DNA of 64,000 nucleotides from assembly GCA_002286855.1 (NCBI GenBank), contig NRSV01000058.1, positions 124,001-188,000 on the forward strand. Reading direction: 5' to 3'. Below the pieces are notes generated by a model, which worked only from the letters and a program-made list of their open reading frames with translations, was not told the DNA's origin and searched no databases. The translations under genes and the position numbers were made by a program. Each line of letters opens with the position of its first letter. Positions within the stretch are counted from its first letter, which is position 1. Source of the stretch: Bipolaris cookei. Lineage: Eukaryota > Ascomycota > Dothideomycetes > Pleosporales > Pleosporaceae. This document shows positions 55,027 through 64,000 of the stretch, piece after piece.

Positions 55027-57374
55027 CTACTCCCCCTTCCCATCCTTGTCACTGCTGCCCTCCTTGCCCCCCTTAACATGATCCTGGATAAACTGATCAA
55101 CCCACTCCTCAATCCCATCCGCCTTGTGCGTCAACCACTCCCACCAACTCTCCTCTCCCTTCTCCTTGTCCTCCCCCTTATCTCCCTCTTTACCCTCACC
55201 CTTTTCCTTACCCGCCGAACCCCCAGTAGTACTAGGAGGCGTAGGTCGTGTAGGCGGTGCTTCGTTTTCTAGCGTAGCACCGGTGTCAAGACCGGATGCG
55301 GAAGAGGTGATGCTTGAGAGGGGGTCGAGGAGGGAGGAGGAGGGCATGGAGGCGAGATTTGTGGAGGGGAGGGGTTGTGGGAAGGAAGAAGATGAGGGGG
55401 AGGCGGAGGGAGATAGGGTGTAGGAGGATACAGGGTCTTCAGGGGTTTCGTTTTCGGACGTCTTTGTGGAATCGTTATCGTTGTGCAGACCGATTGGTTT
55501 GAGGGGGAGGCGCAGAGTGCCGTTGTTGGGGGCGGGCTGGAGTTTGATGGAGTCGCAGATTATGTTGTAGAGTTCGATGTTTTCTGTTGGTTGTTGTTAG
55601 CGGACGTGTTTCTCTGCTTGTAGGTCCCAGTCTCGATAGACATGGCTACTTACGGAAAGGTTCCATCTGGCTACCTGGTTCATGCGGGAATGCTGGGCCT
55701 CTGGCTATGAAAATAGCGCGCATAAGTGGGTGCTCGTGGTCGTAGCCGTGTAGACCTCGAGGATGATAGACTTCATGATTCTTTAGGCGTTCTTCAATGT
55801 TCCACTGGTCTTTCGTAACGATTGCCCAGCCCGTCTTAGGTACTAGCCAAAGCGGAGCTATGCGTTTGTTCTTGCTGAAATGATATCGCTCTGGCATGTT
55901 CTCATCACGGAGATAGACCTCAATATTGGGATTGTCGGCAGTACGGTTTTTGATTTGATTGTATATGCGATGGAGAGCAGAAGGGTCTTTGGGCCGAAGA
56001 CCGTAGAGAGGCCAGCCATCAGTGTGTGATAGATCTGCAGGGTCAACAAGGTCTTCGAGTTGAATAAGACGAGTGGTATCGGTTGTTGCCATGCCGTGGT
56101 CAGACACTACTACCACGTTGACAATGTTTGTGAGGTTTCGCTCATGGAGGCTTTTGAAAATGTCTCCAATCATGGTATCAACTCGTGTGATGGTTTCCCT
56201 GATCTCTGTACTGTTGGGACCATATGTGTGACCATCGCCATCTACGTCGGGAACGTACGCAGCAATGAGCTGGGGTCGAGGTGTAAGCGCAGTCGCACCG
56301 ACGTCCTTGGGGCCGGGCAGATCAAGTAAGCCCATGATACGATCTACTTTCCTGGATAGAATTTCCGAACCGTTATATTTGTCAACATATGCAATTTTCT
56401 GATCCAGAATGTTGGCTTCGGAACCTGGCCACATGTGTACTGCTGCCCGGACATTCTGCTTCTCTGCTGTCACCCACAGAGGCTCCCCTCCCCACCAGTG
56501 CGACTGCAGGCTTTGCGCAGGATGGGTGTAGTAGAACTCCTCCTCGAGGTCCGGGTCCCAGAATGTGTTGGATACAATCCCATGCGCTTCAGGATACAGG
56601 CCAGTCGCGAGTGTGTAATGATTTGGAAAGGTCACACTGGGGAAACTGGGTAGCATGTACTTAGGCGATATGCCTTCTCGTACAAACTGATTGAGTGTGG
56701 GCGTAAGGTTCCGGTACAGAAAGTCGGCGCGAAAGCCATCGAGGGATATGAGGATTGTGGTAGGCGCAAATAGCGAAGTACCATTCGATACCAGGGCGGC
56801 AGCGTCTTTGACATCTTGCGGAGTAGAGAGGTTGTATGCGGCTGCTAGGAGGACGACGAAAAGAACAACTATGGCTACGTATATGCCTATCCGACGGTAT
56901 ATGCCCTTTCTCTGTGCCTACAGCAACTGTTAGTTTTCAGGGCGCATACAGGGGTGCCCAACTTACCCTTCGCTGCGATTCATTCGCAAGCAACTGTCGT
57001 TCGTCGCTCTCTGAATTTCTCGATATGAAGCTGGTGCTCGAGGCCCCGGTGCCCTCCTCCATGTCATACATGAGGGCGCTGGATTCCTCATTGCCGCCTT
57101 TTGTGCGCGCTTTCGCCTTCTCCTTGACCCATTTCCCAACCTTGACACCTGAGCCTTTGCGGTCCAAGAAGCCTTTCCTCCCCTGGTTTTGTATGAGGAG
57201 CTTTTCGCGCTCATCTTCCGAGTCTAGTATATCGTGGTCGTTCTTGGAGAGTTCAGCCGATGGCCTGCCATCGTAGCCCTCGTCGTCGGAGCTGTGGTCG
57301 TAAAGCGTGCGTTCGTCGGTACCCGCGTCTGAGCTTGCGGTCCTGTGCAAGTTGTCTTGCGGCCGTGTAGCCAT
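55027..57374 (-). CDS. Type II membrane nucleotide pyrophosphatase/phosphodiesterase (NPP family)
   Basis: Exons 57374-56967, 56917-55654 and 55583-55027 (introns 49 and 70 bp) give 742 residues. An acidic cytosolic N-terminus (about 140 residues) precedes one transmembrane segment (IGIYVAIVVLFVVLLAAA). The catalytic domain follows, with the metal and nucleophile motifs of the alkaline-phosphatase superfamily: ISLDGFRADF, SVTFPNHYTLATG (catalytic Thr), YVPDVDGDGHTYGP, VVSDHGM and HGYDHEHPLMR. It hydrolyses nucleotide pyrophosphate or phosphodiester bonds in the secretory pathway or at the cell surface. After the domain comes an unusual ~150-residue Ser/Pro/Lys/Glu-rich tail ending in an amphipathic Trp-rich segment (ESWWEWLTHKADGIEEWVDQ). 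Confidence 0.92.
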
Positions 57375-57751
57375 GATTGTTTCTTCAAGGGCAATATTAC
57401 ATGGCTATGCGAGAGGCCAAGATTGCGCAACAGGATCGAGTCCGAGAGTGTAGGGCGTGTCAGCGACCCTAGACCTGTTGCTTGGCGTCCGTGTTTCACT
57501 TGTGGAAATAAGAATCATGGCCACACATAGACAATTAATTATGTCCAAATACAATGACAGCTAGCCTGAATCACAGGATGATCATTGGAAGCAGCAATTT
57601 GCAATGTGGGGGAGAATTGTTTAGCTGCAGAGTGACTTTGATTGCCTGCGCGACATGAGCGCGTGCATGTATGTGATGGGTCCTGGACTAAATTGATCGC
57701 TGTCCAACCTATCTAATACCCTAGTACCCTCATCACTATTTATGCAAGTAA
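57375..57751. other. Spacer between two minus-strand genes
   Basis: Promoter of the pyrophosphatase gene (right of 57374) and 3' flank of the next gene. No feature seen. Confidence 0.5.
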
Positions 57752-59071
57752 TCAGGACATTAAAAACACCGCATTTCCATCAGCGTCAATCCATTCTAGT
57801 CCCGAACCTGATACTTTCCCCTTAGAACATAGCCACAAGACCAACCATGTATGCTCTACAATCTCTCCCCAGCAGTACAGCTTCACTTTGCCCAATGAGC
57901 GAGAAGTGCGACTTTCTCGGTACAGCATCACGCCCCAGCCGAGTTTTCCACTTGTGACTTGCTCACAGATGTTGTTCCAGAATGCCTGCTGCAGCTGCGC
58001 GCTCCAGTGCGAACAGCTGATTAACCAGTATCCACGATCATCGGGCTTCGGCTTTTTCACTATCCTGATTGGCTTGAAACGCTTCGGATTTTGCTGCTTG
58101 AGTGTTGCTAATGATGAAGTGATTTGGGAAGGCAGAATACCCGGTCGTGCTGTTGATATCTTGGGTTCTGGTGGATAGACGTCGATTTGAAGTTTGGAGA
58201 AATCTATAGGTGGGGCGACTTGGCTACTGTCTTCAGGGTCTTTTTCCTCGCATGTCGTATGCCATGATGCTGGCGACGATGGATTCAAAGCATTATCTGG
58301 ACTGACATGCCTCTGGGATGTTGCAATAGCATTGGGTTTTGCAGACAGCTTCGCAATAGGCATAGGTGTCTCTGCTACACTACTCGCCGCTTTCAAGTGC
58401 ATACTTCGTCGACGTTCTGGAAAGCCTTCTTTCATATCAGGTGTTGCTGTGACTAACGCTTCGATAGTACTATCTTGAATCCGTTCTTCATCCGTATCAC
58501 TCGCAGGTGTATCGTCATAGTTCTTCAGATAGCTGTCCCGTAATTGACTCTGGAGAACTTCAGTAGCTGGTTGCGTGTCCTCAACAAAGTCCAGGTCGAC
58601 ATCGCCTAGAGTACCTGGAACCTTTTCCACTAACGGGTTTCCCTTGATGGAGCTCGATCTGAGGCTTCTTCGGCATTTTCCATCACGGCGTGTATGCTCT
58701 GATTGAGCAAATCGACCGGACGTGAGCGGTGAATCATCTTTGACTGCATGATCATCGGACGGAACAATAGCATTCTCATGATTCTTGAGTCCAACCAAAG
58801 ATAAATATGACGGGAAGCTGCCGTAAGAATCTTTGCTCATAGATAAGTTGGAAGTGTCCGCGGTGCCTCGGAATGAACTCGTTTGATCTGGAGCTGTAAC
58901 ATCATTCAGCCTAGATGAGGCAGATCGATTCGCAACATCAATCTGTCGGGAACTTTTCCGATGAGATACATCTGCCTCAAATGTAAGATAGGCATCGGCC
59001 AAAGACTGGTAGAGTTGATCGCTTTGTCGAGTAGTTGGGGCAGATATGTGAACCAACAGTTCATCAATCAT
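57752..59071 (-). CDS. Fungal protein of unknown function, 439 aa
   Basis: A single exon from ATG 59071. I do not recognise the family. The N-terminal ~300 residues are Ser/Asp/Thr-rich and disordered, apart from a helix at the start (MIDELLVHISAPTTRQSDQL). The C-terminal ~130 residues look folded and conserved: DDRGYWLISCSHWSAQLQQA, FWNNICEQVTSGKLGWGVML, and LYCWGEIVEHTWLVLWLCSK. Many Trp and Tyr residues and an alternating pattern suggest a compact alpha/beta domain. No signal peptide or membrane segment. The adjacent genes (pyrophosphatase, eIF3d) give no functional hint. The gene is clearly real by frame length and codon pattern. Confidence 0.75.
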   Translation of the reverse strand: MIDELLVHISAPTTRQSDQLYQSLADAYLTFEADVSHRKSSRQIDVANRSASSRLNDVTAPDQTSSFRGTADTSNLSMSKDSYGSFPSYLSLVGLKNHENAIVPSDDHAVKDDSPLTSGRFAQSEHTRRDGKCRRSLRSSSIKGNPLVEKVPGTLGDVDLDFVEDTQPATEVLQSQLRDSYLKNYDDTPASDTDEERIQDSTIEALVTATPDMKEGFPERRRSMHLKAASSVAETPMPIAKLSAKPNAIATSQRHVSPDNALNPSSPASWHTTCEEKDPEDSSQVAPPIDFSKLQIDVYPPEPKISTARPGILPSQITSSLATLKQQNPKRFKPIRIVKKPKPDDRGYWLISCSHWSAQLQQAFWNNICEQVTSGKLGWGVMLYRESRTSRSLGKVKLYCWGEIVEHTWLVLWLCSKGKVSGSGLEWIDADGNAVFLMS

Positions 59072-59471
59072 GGCTGAGGTCGACCAGATATAGTTGATAC
59101 AGTCGCATAGCCATGATAATATTGTCGTTACTCAGTCCATGTGGCACGTGCGATGGACAATCCAGAATGTGTAGTTTACATTAATGCAAGTGAAAGGAGG
59201 TGCAAGCGTGAGAACTGGGGAAGCTTGGCAACCATGGCCTGTGCACCTCCCCATCTATCTAATCGTAATTCTCAAGACAACAAAGCTTGACCTATTAGGT
59301 GACAATTCATCTCACATTCAAAAGTATATGTAATTTCTCATACCATAAAGACAACGCGCGTTGAGTGTTGTCATTCAATGATGTGTCGTCTATCATGCAT
59401 GTAGTCATAGACCCAACCCTACGGATATCGCTGGAAAGAAAAGAAATATTGCCCACTTGCTCGACACAACT
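59072..59471. other. Spacer between two minus-strand genes
   Basis: Promoter of the unknown gene and 3' UTR of eIF3d. No feature seen. Confidence 0.5.
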
Positions 59472-61301
59472 CTACTCATCGTTATCTTCAGTCGGCGCCT
59501 GCAGCTCCTCGATTTCCTCCTCGTCGAAAGTGTTGAGAGGGACGGAGTACAAGCGGAGAAGAGGCTTGTTGGGGTCCTTGACAAGAACGTACTTGCCATC
59601 GTCCATGCGAAGGACCATGTCGACAATGGTACGGACGATAGCCCATCCATTGTTGAGGTTGAGTGCCATCTGGGCGGCAAAGTCGCGAGGCTTGTTGGTG
59701 AGTACACCGAGGATGACGTGATCGTTGTTGTTCTTGGGGTTGGCACGAGATACGAAACTGGACCTTTATTAGTAGTCTCTCAGCAAGAACAGCTATTAAA
59801 CATACCCAAGCTTCATGGTGTCAGCCTTGGCGAGGATGCTCTGCACAGTCCATCGAGCAAGCTTGCATGAGTTGTTCTTCATTTCAGTAGCAAGGACGGC
59901 ACCTCTCTGGCTTGCGAGCTTGGTCCTCCAGTCCAAAGCTCCGCCGGCTCCTTGGGCCTTGTTGTCGAATTCGTTGAGCGCCTTGATGGTCAGGTATTGG
60001 TCCTCGCCGTTGATGTTGTTCTTGACAACAGCATCAAGCTCAGTTCGGACAATCAGGTGCAGCGGCTCCTCGTCCTTGTCCAGGGACAGGTCGAATCGAC
60101 GGTACCTATATGCCTTGGACGCTGGCGGGTCAGTCTCGACCTCCTCGTTGTAGAAGGGGTGCTCATGGGGCATGTTGACCTTGTTGGTCTCGGACTCGGT
60201 AACGACCTGGAGGGGGAAGACGTTGTTGATGTGCGTGGCTTCGAGCATCAGAGCGCCTGGACTGTTGATCGAGTCCTTGTTGCCCTCGGAAATCTCGAGC
60301 GGCGCATCTGCGGCGTTCTCGTTGACAGTGACCATGTCCAGGCTTGATCCATCGCGCTTATCAATGAAAACCTTGTTGTCCCTCTTGGTGAAGACCAAAT
60401 CCCACGAGTAGACGGACTTGGTAGCGCACATGAGCATTGAGAGAATGTTGTCGGTAGCAAAGACAGTAGCCTCGTCTTTGTCGGCAAGCTCCTGGAGAAC
60501 AGGGTCGCTGGAAGTAGTGACATTGTAGGCGGCACGGTCGAGGACATTGAGTCTGCGTTCGGAAGTCTTAGCACCGGGCTGCTTGTCATAGCTGCGATCG
60601 TAGTAGTAGAGGAAGCCGTATTTGTCGATGTCCTCGCCCTCGTGGGTGTCGAGGTTGAGCTTGCTGAGGCGAGAGAAGTCAATCTCCTCCATGACGCTCC
60701 ACTCGGGCTTGACCTGAACAGAGGCATCGCGGTTGCGCTGGGGCTTGTCGTCCCTCCAGCCAAAGCGGCGTCCTCCTCTTCCACCACGGCCACCGCGGTT
60801 GTCGTACTGCTGTCCGCCACGGCCGCCAACACGCTGGAAGGTACCTCGTCCTCCCCGTTGCGCCTGTCCGCCACGCGCACCACCCCGTCCGCGGAAAACA
60901 GTGCCGCCGCCGCGTCCGAAACCGCGTCCTCGGGCTGAAGTTCGTGTGTTGTCGACAACAGAGAAGGTCGCCTCCTCTTCGGCGGCTTGGATAGCGAAGG
61001 GGTTGGTCTGTTGGTTTGCACCGTACACTTGCTGGTCTGTGGAATTTCATTAGCCTCTTGCGATCCTCTTCCTCTTTCCAAATACCAACGTACCCCGGTA
61101 GTTGCGGTTGCCATACTGCTGGCGTCCTCCCCGCTCACGATCCTTGCCCTCAGTCCAGTCAGCCATGCGACCCAGTTTGTCGGCCTTGGAGTAGGGCGCA
61201 AAGGGCACGCCATCGAGCATCGTCTCGTTGGAGACTGGCGGGCCCCATGCTTGGGTGTCGGGGAGCGCGGACACGAGGTCCAGAAGGGATGCTGGAGCCA
61301 T
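59472..61301 (-). CDS. Translation initiation factor eIF3 subunit D
   Basis: Exons 61301-61094, 61036-59806 and 59757-59472 (introns 57 and 48 bp) give 574 residues, normal for the family. The N-terminal part begins MAPASLLDLVSALPDTQAWG and includes an Arg/Gly-rich region (GRGFGRGGGTVFRGRGGARG). The conserved cap-binding-like core follows (EEIDFSRLSKLNL; KYGFLYYYDRSYDKQPGAKT; YSWDLVFTKRDNKVFIDKRD; LARWTVQSILAKADTMKLGF). The protein ends in an acidic tail (FDEEEIEELQAPTEDNDE). eIF3d sits on the 40S subunit near the mRNA exit and can bind the 5' cap of selected mRNAs. The upstream in-frame codons before MAPAS are not part of the family. Confidence 0.95.
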
Positions 61302-61789
61302 GTTGTCGAGTCGTGGTTCTGCTGTCACTCGCACTTGGTGGCCGCTGCACACGAAATTGCTCGAGGTGGGCTGCCAAGATTACGCCGCTAAGGAAAAGCG
61401 AAAGCCCGTACCCCGCGCTAGCACCCAGGCCTGCCACTGGTCACTCTGTCTGGTACCAACTCCATATGTACTCTGGCATGTTGCAGCCTACATCAAGATA
61501 TGTCACACCAATTAAAGAGCCTTTATGATCATCTTCAGGAGCTCTATTCAGCTATCGACTCTCATATAAAATGTCTATGATTTGAGACAGCTGCACTACG
61601 CGCCGAGACTTTTGTATTCTTTGGAACTAACAGGTCACTCCTCTTGAGATCAATTGCCCAAGATTGGAACTAAACAGGGCATTGCAAACAAAGACATTGA
61701 AAGTGCAAAAGGGAACTCGGCGCAGAAAACTCGACATTGATGGTTTGCCGCCTAGCGCCTCCTCAATACTCAAGGCAAACCACAAGATG
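61302..61789. other. Spacer between eIF3d and VMA21
   Basis: Promoter of eIF3d and 3' flank of VMA21. No other feature seen. Confidence 0.5.
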
Positions 61790-62207
61790 CTACATTGTCT
61801 TCTTCGACTTCTCTGCCTCTTCTCGCATTTCCTCTTGGTCGTCCTTGAACGCCATAACGACGTATGCAATCAATACAACATTTGCCATGAGTGCTGCAAG
61901 ACCACCGGCATACGTTGCGTTGCCTGTACAAAGTTAGCAGCCTCCTGGGACGCATGACCAAGTGCTTACCCTGAAAGACAAAGTTGACGGTAAAGAAGTA
62001 GGTACCAATGGGCAACGTGATCATAGCAAAGGTGAAGCTCATTAACTTCCAAATAACGGACCTGTGGGCATGAGCCAGTATAACGTGCACAGCATCCAAG
62101 ACAACTCACGTCGGCACCGCTGGTGAAATGTTTGATGGCTCTGGTGCACTATTCCCATCGTGTTCCAGAGAGGATTTGCCTTCGCCAACAAATCTTCTGG
62201 TTGTCAT
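61790..62207 (-). CDS. VMA21: V-ATPase assembly factor Vma21
   Basis: Three small exons, 62207-62110, 62061-61970 and 61923-61790 (introns 48 and 46 bp), encode 107 residues. The protein starts MTTRRFVGEGKSSLEHDG. It has two transmembrane helices (LMSFTFAMITLPIGTYFFTV; GGLAALMANVVLIAYVVMAF) and a charged C-terminal tail (KDDQEEMREEAEKSKKTM). Vma21 stays in the ER membrane and helps assemble the Vo sector of the vacuolar proton ATPase. The usual yeast KKXX retrieval signal is not exactly present here; the tail ends KKTM. It lies 414 bp from the divergent Fun30-type gene. Confidence 0.92.
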
Positions 62208-62621
62208 GTTGGTGATGTGTGTAGGTAGTTTTGTATGGTGTCAATGCTGTATGTAAGTATGCAAGCGACTGGCCCTGACACAGCCAAAAGCAGTAACGTA
62301 ATGGGCACACTGGAGGTCCAAGCGCCCAGATTCTCCCCAACGCGTTGAGTGCTTTCTTCACGCGTAGTCATGTTTTTGGCGATCACCGCCACTGGTTTTT
62401 AATTACCCTCTTTTCCCTCCTTGCTCTTCTACGCAGCACACGCGTACTTACAGCGCCATGTCGGCCGATTTATAGCGCATTGTCCTTTGTCTTAGTTTTG
62501 TTCTGTTGAACCCTAGTCACCAACCCGTCGTCTTCTTCCGTAACTACACGCGAGGCGGCCAAGTCGACGACAGTGCTTTGGCCCCCTTCAACCCGACTCG
62601 GTACTGCAACACTGTTACACA
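62208..62621. promoter_or_regulatory. Divergent promoter region, VMA21 / Fun30-type gene
   Basis: 414 bp between divergent start codons. No clear TATA element; no other gene seen. Confidence 0.5.
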
Positions 62622-64000
62622 ATGTACCGCCGCGACCCTATAGTCTCTTCATCACCACCTCCTCCTGTCAGATCACGCGCTGCTTCGCATAGCGACGACG
62701 GCGACCAACAAGATCCTTACGTCACTCAACCTACGCAAATTCTCGCTGAACACTCGCCGTTCTTCCCAGCGCCTTCTGATACCACGCAACCCACGCAACC
62801 CACGCAGCCCACACAAATCCTCACACCGCGCGCGAACCGAGTCCAACACACAGCCTCCTCGCAGTTGCAAGTCCCTCGCTCATCTCCCACTATCCAGCGA
62901 TACTCGTCGCCTGTCATGTCGCCACCCCAGTCGCAACGGCCGTACGGAGGCTACGGCAACCCAATGGCACCTCCTGGTACAAGTTTTTTCCCTCCGCAAG
63001 CCGTTCGCAAGCCAATTGTCGATTTGACCTCGGATGACCCCCCTGTCGAACGCGATCCAGACGAAGACGAGTCTGAGTACAGGTCTAACATACCACTGTC
63101 AAAAATCGAAATGGCCTCCATGGCGTCGAGGATTGAAGAGACTCCGCAAAAACCAACATGGGATCTATCTGAATTCAAATACAATGCCGACCAGTCGCGA
63201 AAACGACCGTCTGAGGGACCTGCCTCGAGTTCGCCACCGAAGAGACAAAAGCCCCTGCCGCGGCAAGGCGGACCTTCGCGCGCTCTGCCTGTGGATTTGA
63301 CAGAAGACCCAAACATGACCTTGGAGGATATAACCGACTTTGCCATGCAGCGCAACGTAAAGCGGTTGCAAGCCATATATCCCAATCGATCAGTGAAGCA
63401 GCTACATGGAGCCCTACTTAAGAAGGGTGAATTTTCAGATGCATGTTCGTACTTGGCAGAAGAGGAGTCTGAAGACGAGTTGCTTCGGTCTCCACAGCTT
63501 GGAGTGGCTCGAACCAAGTCAATGCCAATTGTAAAGAAAACCGCACAGCGTGGTTTGAAGCAGCCTGTGCAATCATTACAGAACAAATATTCAAAGTTGG
63601 GAGCTACTCAGAACAGTCCTGTAGTGATTGATAGTCCCGAGAAGGAAGCACCAAAACGGAAAGGCAGACTTGTTAGCGGAAGAGATCGCAAGCCGAAGAT
63701 GGCGTTTTCGTCCTCACCAGAACCCACTCCACCACAACCACAACAACATCCAAAGAAGCAAGCGCCAATTATGGTCTCTTCAGATGAGGATGAGGGTATC
63801 GATGCAGAGCTTGTGATTGATGATGACTCAGAGGCAAGCGCAGTTCCAGAGAACAACTTCAGCGACGATGCCTTGTTGAACTTCTTCAACACTTGCACTG
63901 TAGAGGCTATGGTTGACTTGTCGAGTCACAAGGAAGAAGACATTAAAGAGATATTCAAGGAACGCCCGTTTGCCTCGCTCGATGCTGTTCGAAAGATTCA
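62622..64000 (+). CDS. Fun30/SMARCAD1-type SNF2 remodeller, N-terminal part (3' partial)
   Basis: Open from ATG 62622 to the window end (459 codons and two bases), without a stop. The SNF2 ATPase itself lies beyond the window, so the call rests on the N-terminal part. A disordered lead contains a TQP repeat (TTQPTQPTQPTQILT). A CUE-like ubiquitin-binding domain lies at about nt 63315-63480 (LEDITDFAMQRNVKRLQAIY, then PNRSVKQLHGALLKKGEFSD). The last segment (NNFSDDALLNFFNTCTVEAM ... IFKERPFASLDAVRKI) is the helical region that precedes the ATPase in Fun30/Fft proteins. Three SUMO-interaction-like motifs are visible: IVDLTSDD (about 63015), PVDLTEDP (about 63288) and PVVIDSPE (about 63618). Fun30 relatives keep silent chromatin and promote resection at DNA breaks. 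Confidence 0.87.
   Translation, partial: MYRRDPIVSSSPPPPVRSRAASHSDDGDQQDPYVTQPTQILAEHSPFFPAPSDTTQPTQPTQPTQILTPRANRVQHTASSQLQVPRSSPTIQRYSSPVMSPPQSQRPYGGYGNPMAPPGTSFFPPQAVRKPIVDLTSDDPPVERDPDEDESEYRSNIPLSKIEMASMASRIEETPQKPTWDLSEFKYNADQSRKRPSEGPASSSPPKRQKPLPRQGGPSRALPVDLTEDPNMTLEDITDFAMQRNVKRLQAIYPNRSVKQLHGALLKKGEFSDACSYLAEEESEDELLRSPQLGVARTKSMPIVKKTAQRGLKQPVQSLQNKYSKLGATQNSPVVIDSPEKEAPKRKGRLVSGRDRKPKMAFSSSPEPTPPQPQQHPKKQAPIMVSSDEDEGIDAELVIDDDSEASAVPENNFSDDALLNFFNTCTVEAMVDLSSHKEEDIKEIFKERPFASLDAVRKI

Noticed and set aside
60248..61213. A 321-codon minus-strand frame
   Set aside because: It overlaps eIF3d in a different frame. eIF3d is certain from its conserved sequence, so this is a shadow.
1..64000. 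tRNA genes, rRNA, CRISPR arrays, operons and ribosome binding sites
   Set aside because: I looked for tRNA T-loop patterns and regular spacer arrays and saw none. The window is eukaryotic, so bacterial operon signals do not apply.

Overview
The window is nuclear DNA from a filamentous ascomycete, most likely a member of the Pleosporales (Dothideomycetes). The evidence is short introns of about 46-107 bp with GTRNGT donors and CTRAC branch points, a CYP53 benzoate hydroxylase, a homologue of the Alternaria allergen Alt a 7, a fungal AspRS-transferase fusion, and pogo-like transposons carrying stop codons of the kind left by repeat-induced point mutation. I could not fix the genus. Splice models were built by hand and checked for frame continuity at every junction.

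Layout. 1-10 kb: 3' part of an AspRS-DUF2156 fusion (ErdS type), a CYP53 P450, and the TFIID subunit TAF2. 10.3-18.6 kb: three dead pogo-like elements. Element A (10334-12043) stands alone; element C (16394-18509) is nested inside element B (14522-18619). A BAH/PHD-like chromatin gene lies between A and B. 19.5-24.7 kb: a Caf120/Skg3-type PH protein and a small EthD protein. 24.7-31 kb: a gene-poor island holding a broken secreted-protein gene and a ~1 kb palindrome whose two outer ends carry telomere-like repeats. 31-64 kb: a normal gene-dense region with GH62 arabinofuranosidase, a Sel1-repeat (Nif1-like) protein, a DUF1776 SDR-like protein, Wss1 protease, a DUF7918 protein, the CENP-A chaperone Scm3, Atg6/Vps30, an F-box/LRR protein, a flavodoxin-like quinone reductase, a nucleotide pyrophosphatase, an unknown fungal protein, eIF3d, Vma21 and the start of a Fun30-type SNF2 remodeller.

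Most genes are unlinked housekeeping functions and do not form a metabolic cluster. Chromatin and genome maintenance is well represented (TAF2, BAH/PHD, Wss1, Scm3, Fun30). Several pairs are divergent and share promoters: Scm3/Atg6, DUF1776/Wss1 and Vma21/Fun30.

The two most notable observations are these. First, the quinone reductase gene ends in UGA-CUA-G, a known high-efficiency readthrough context. It is followed by 64 open in-frame codons that end in a CaaX box (CDIM), which suggests a second, membrane-anchored isoform made by programmed readthrough. Second, the palindromic block at 27.66-28.64 kb reads like a tiny linear chromosome, with CCCTAA at its left end and TTAGGG at its right end, and its arms are almost identical.
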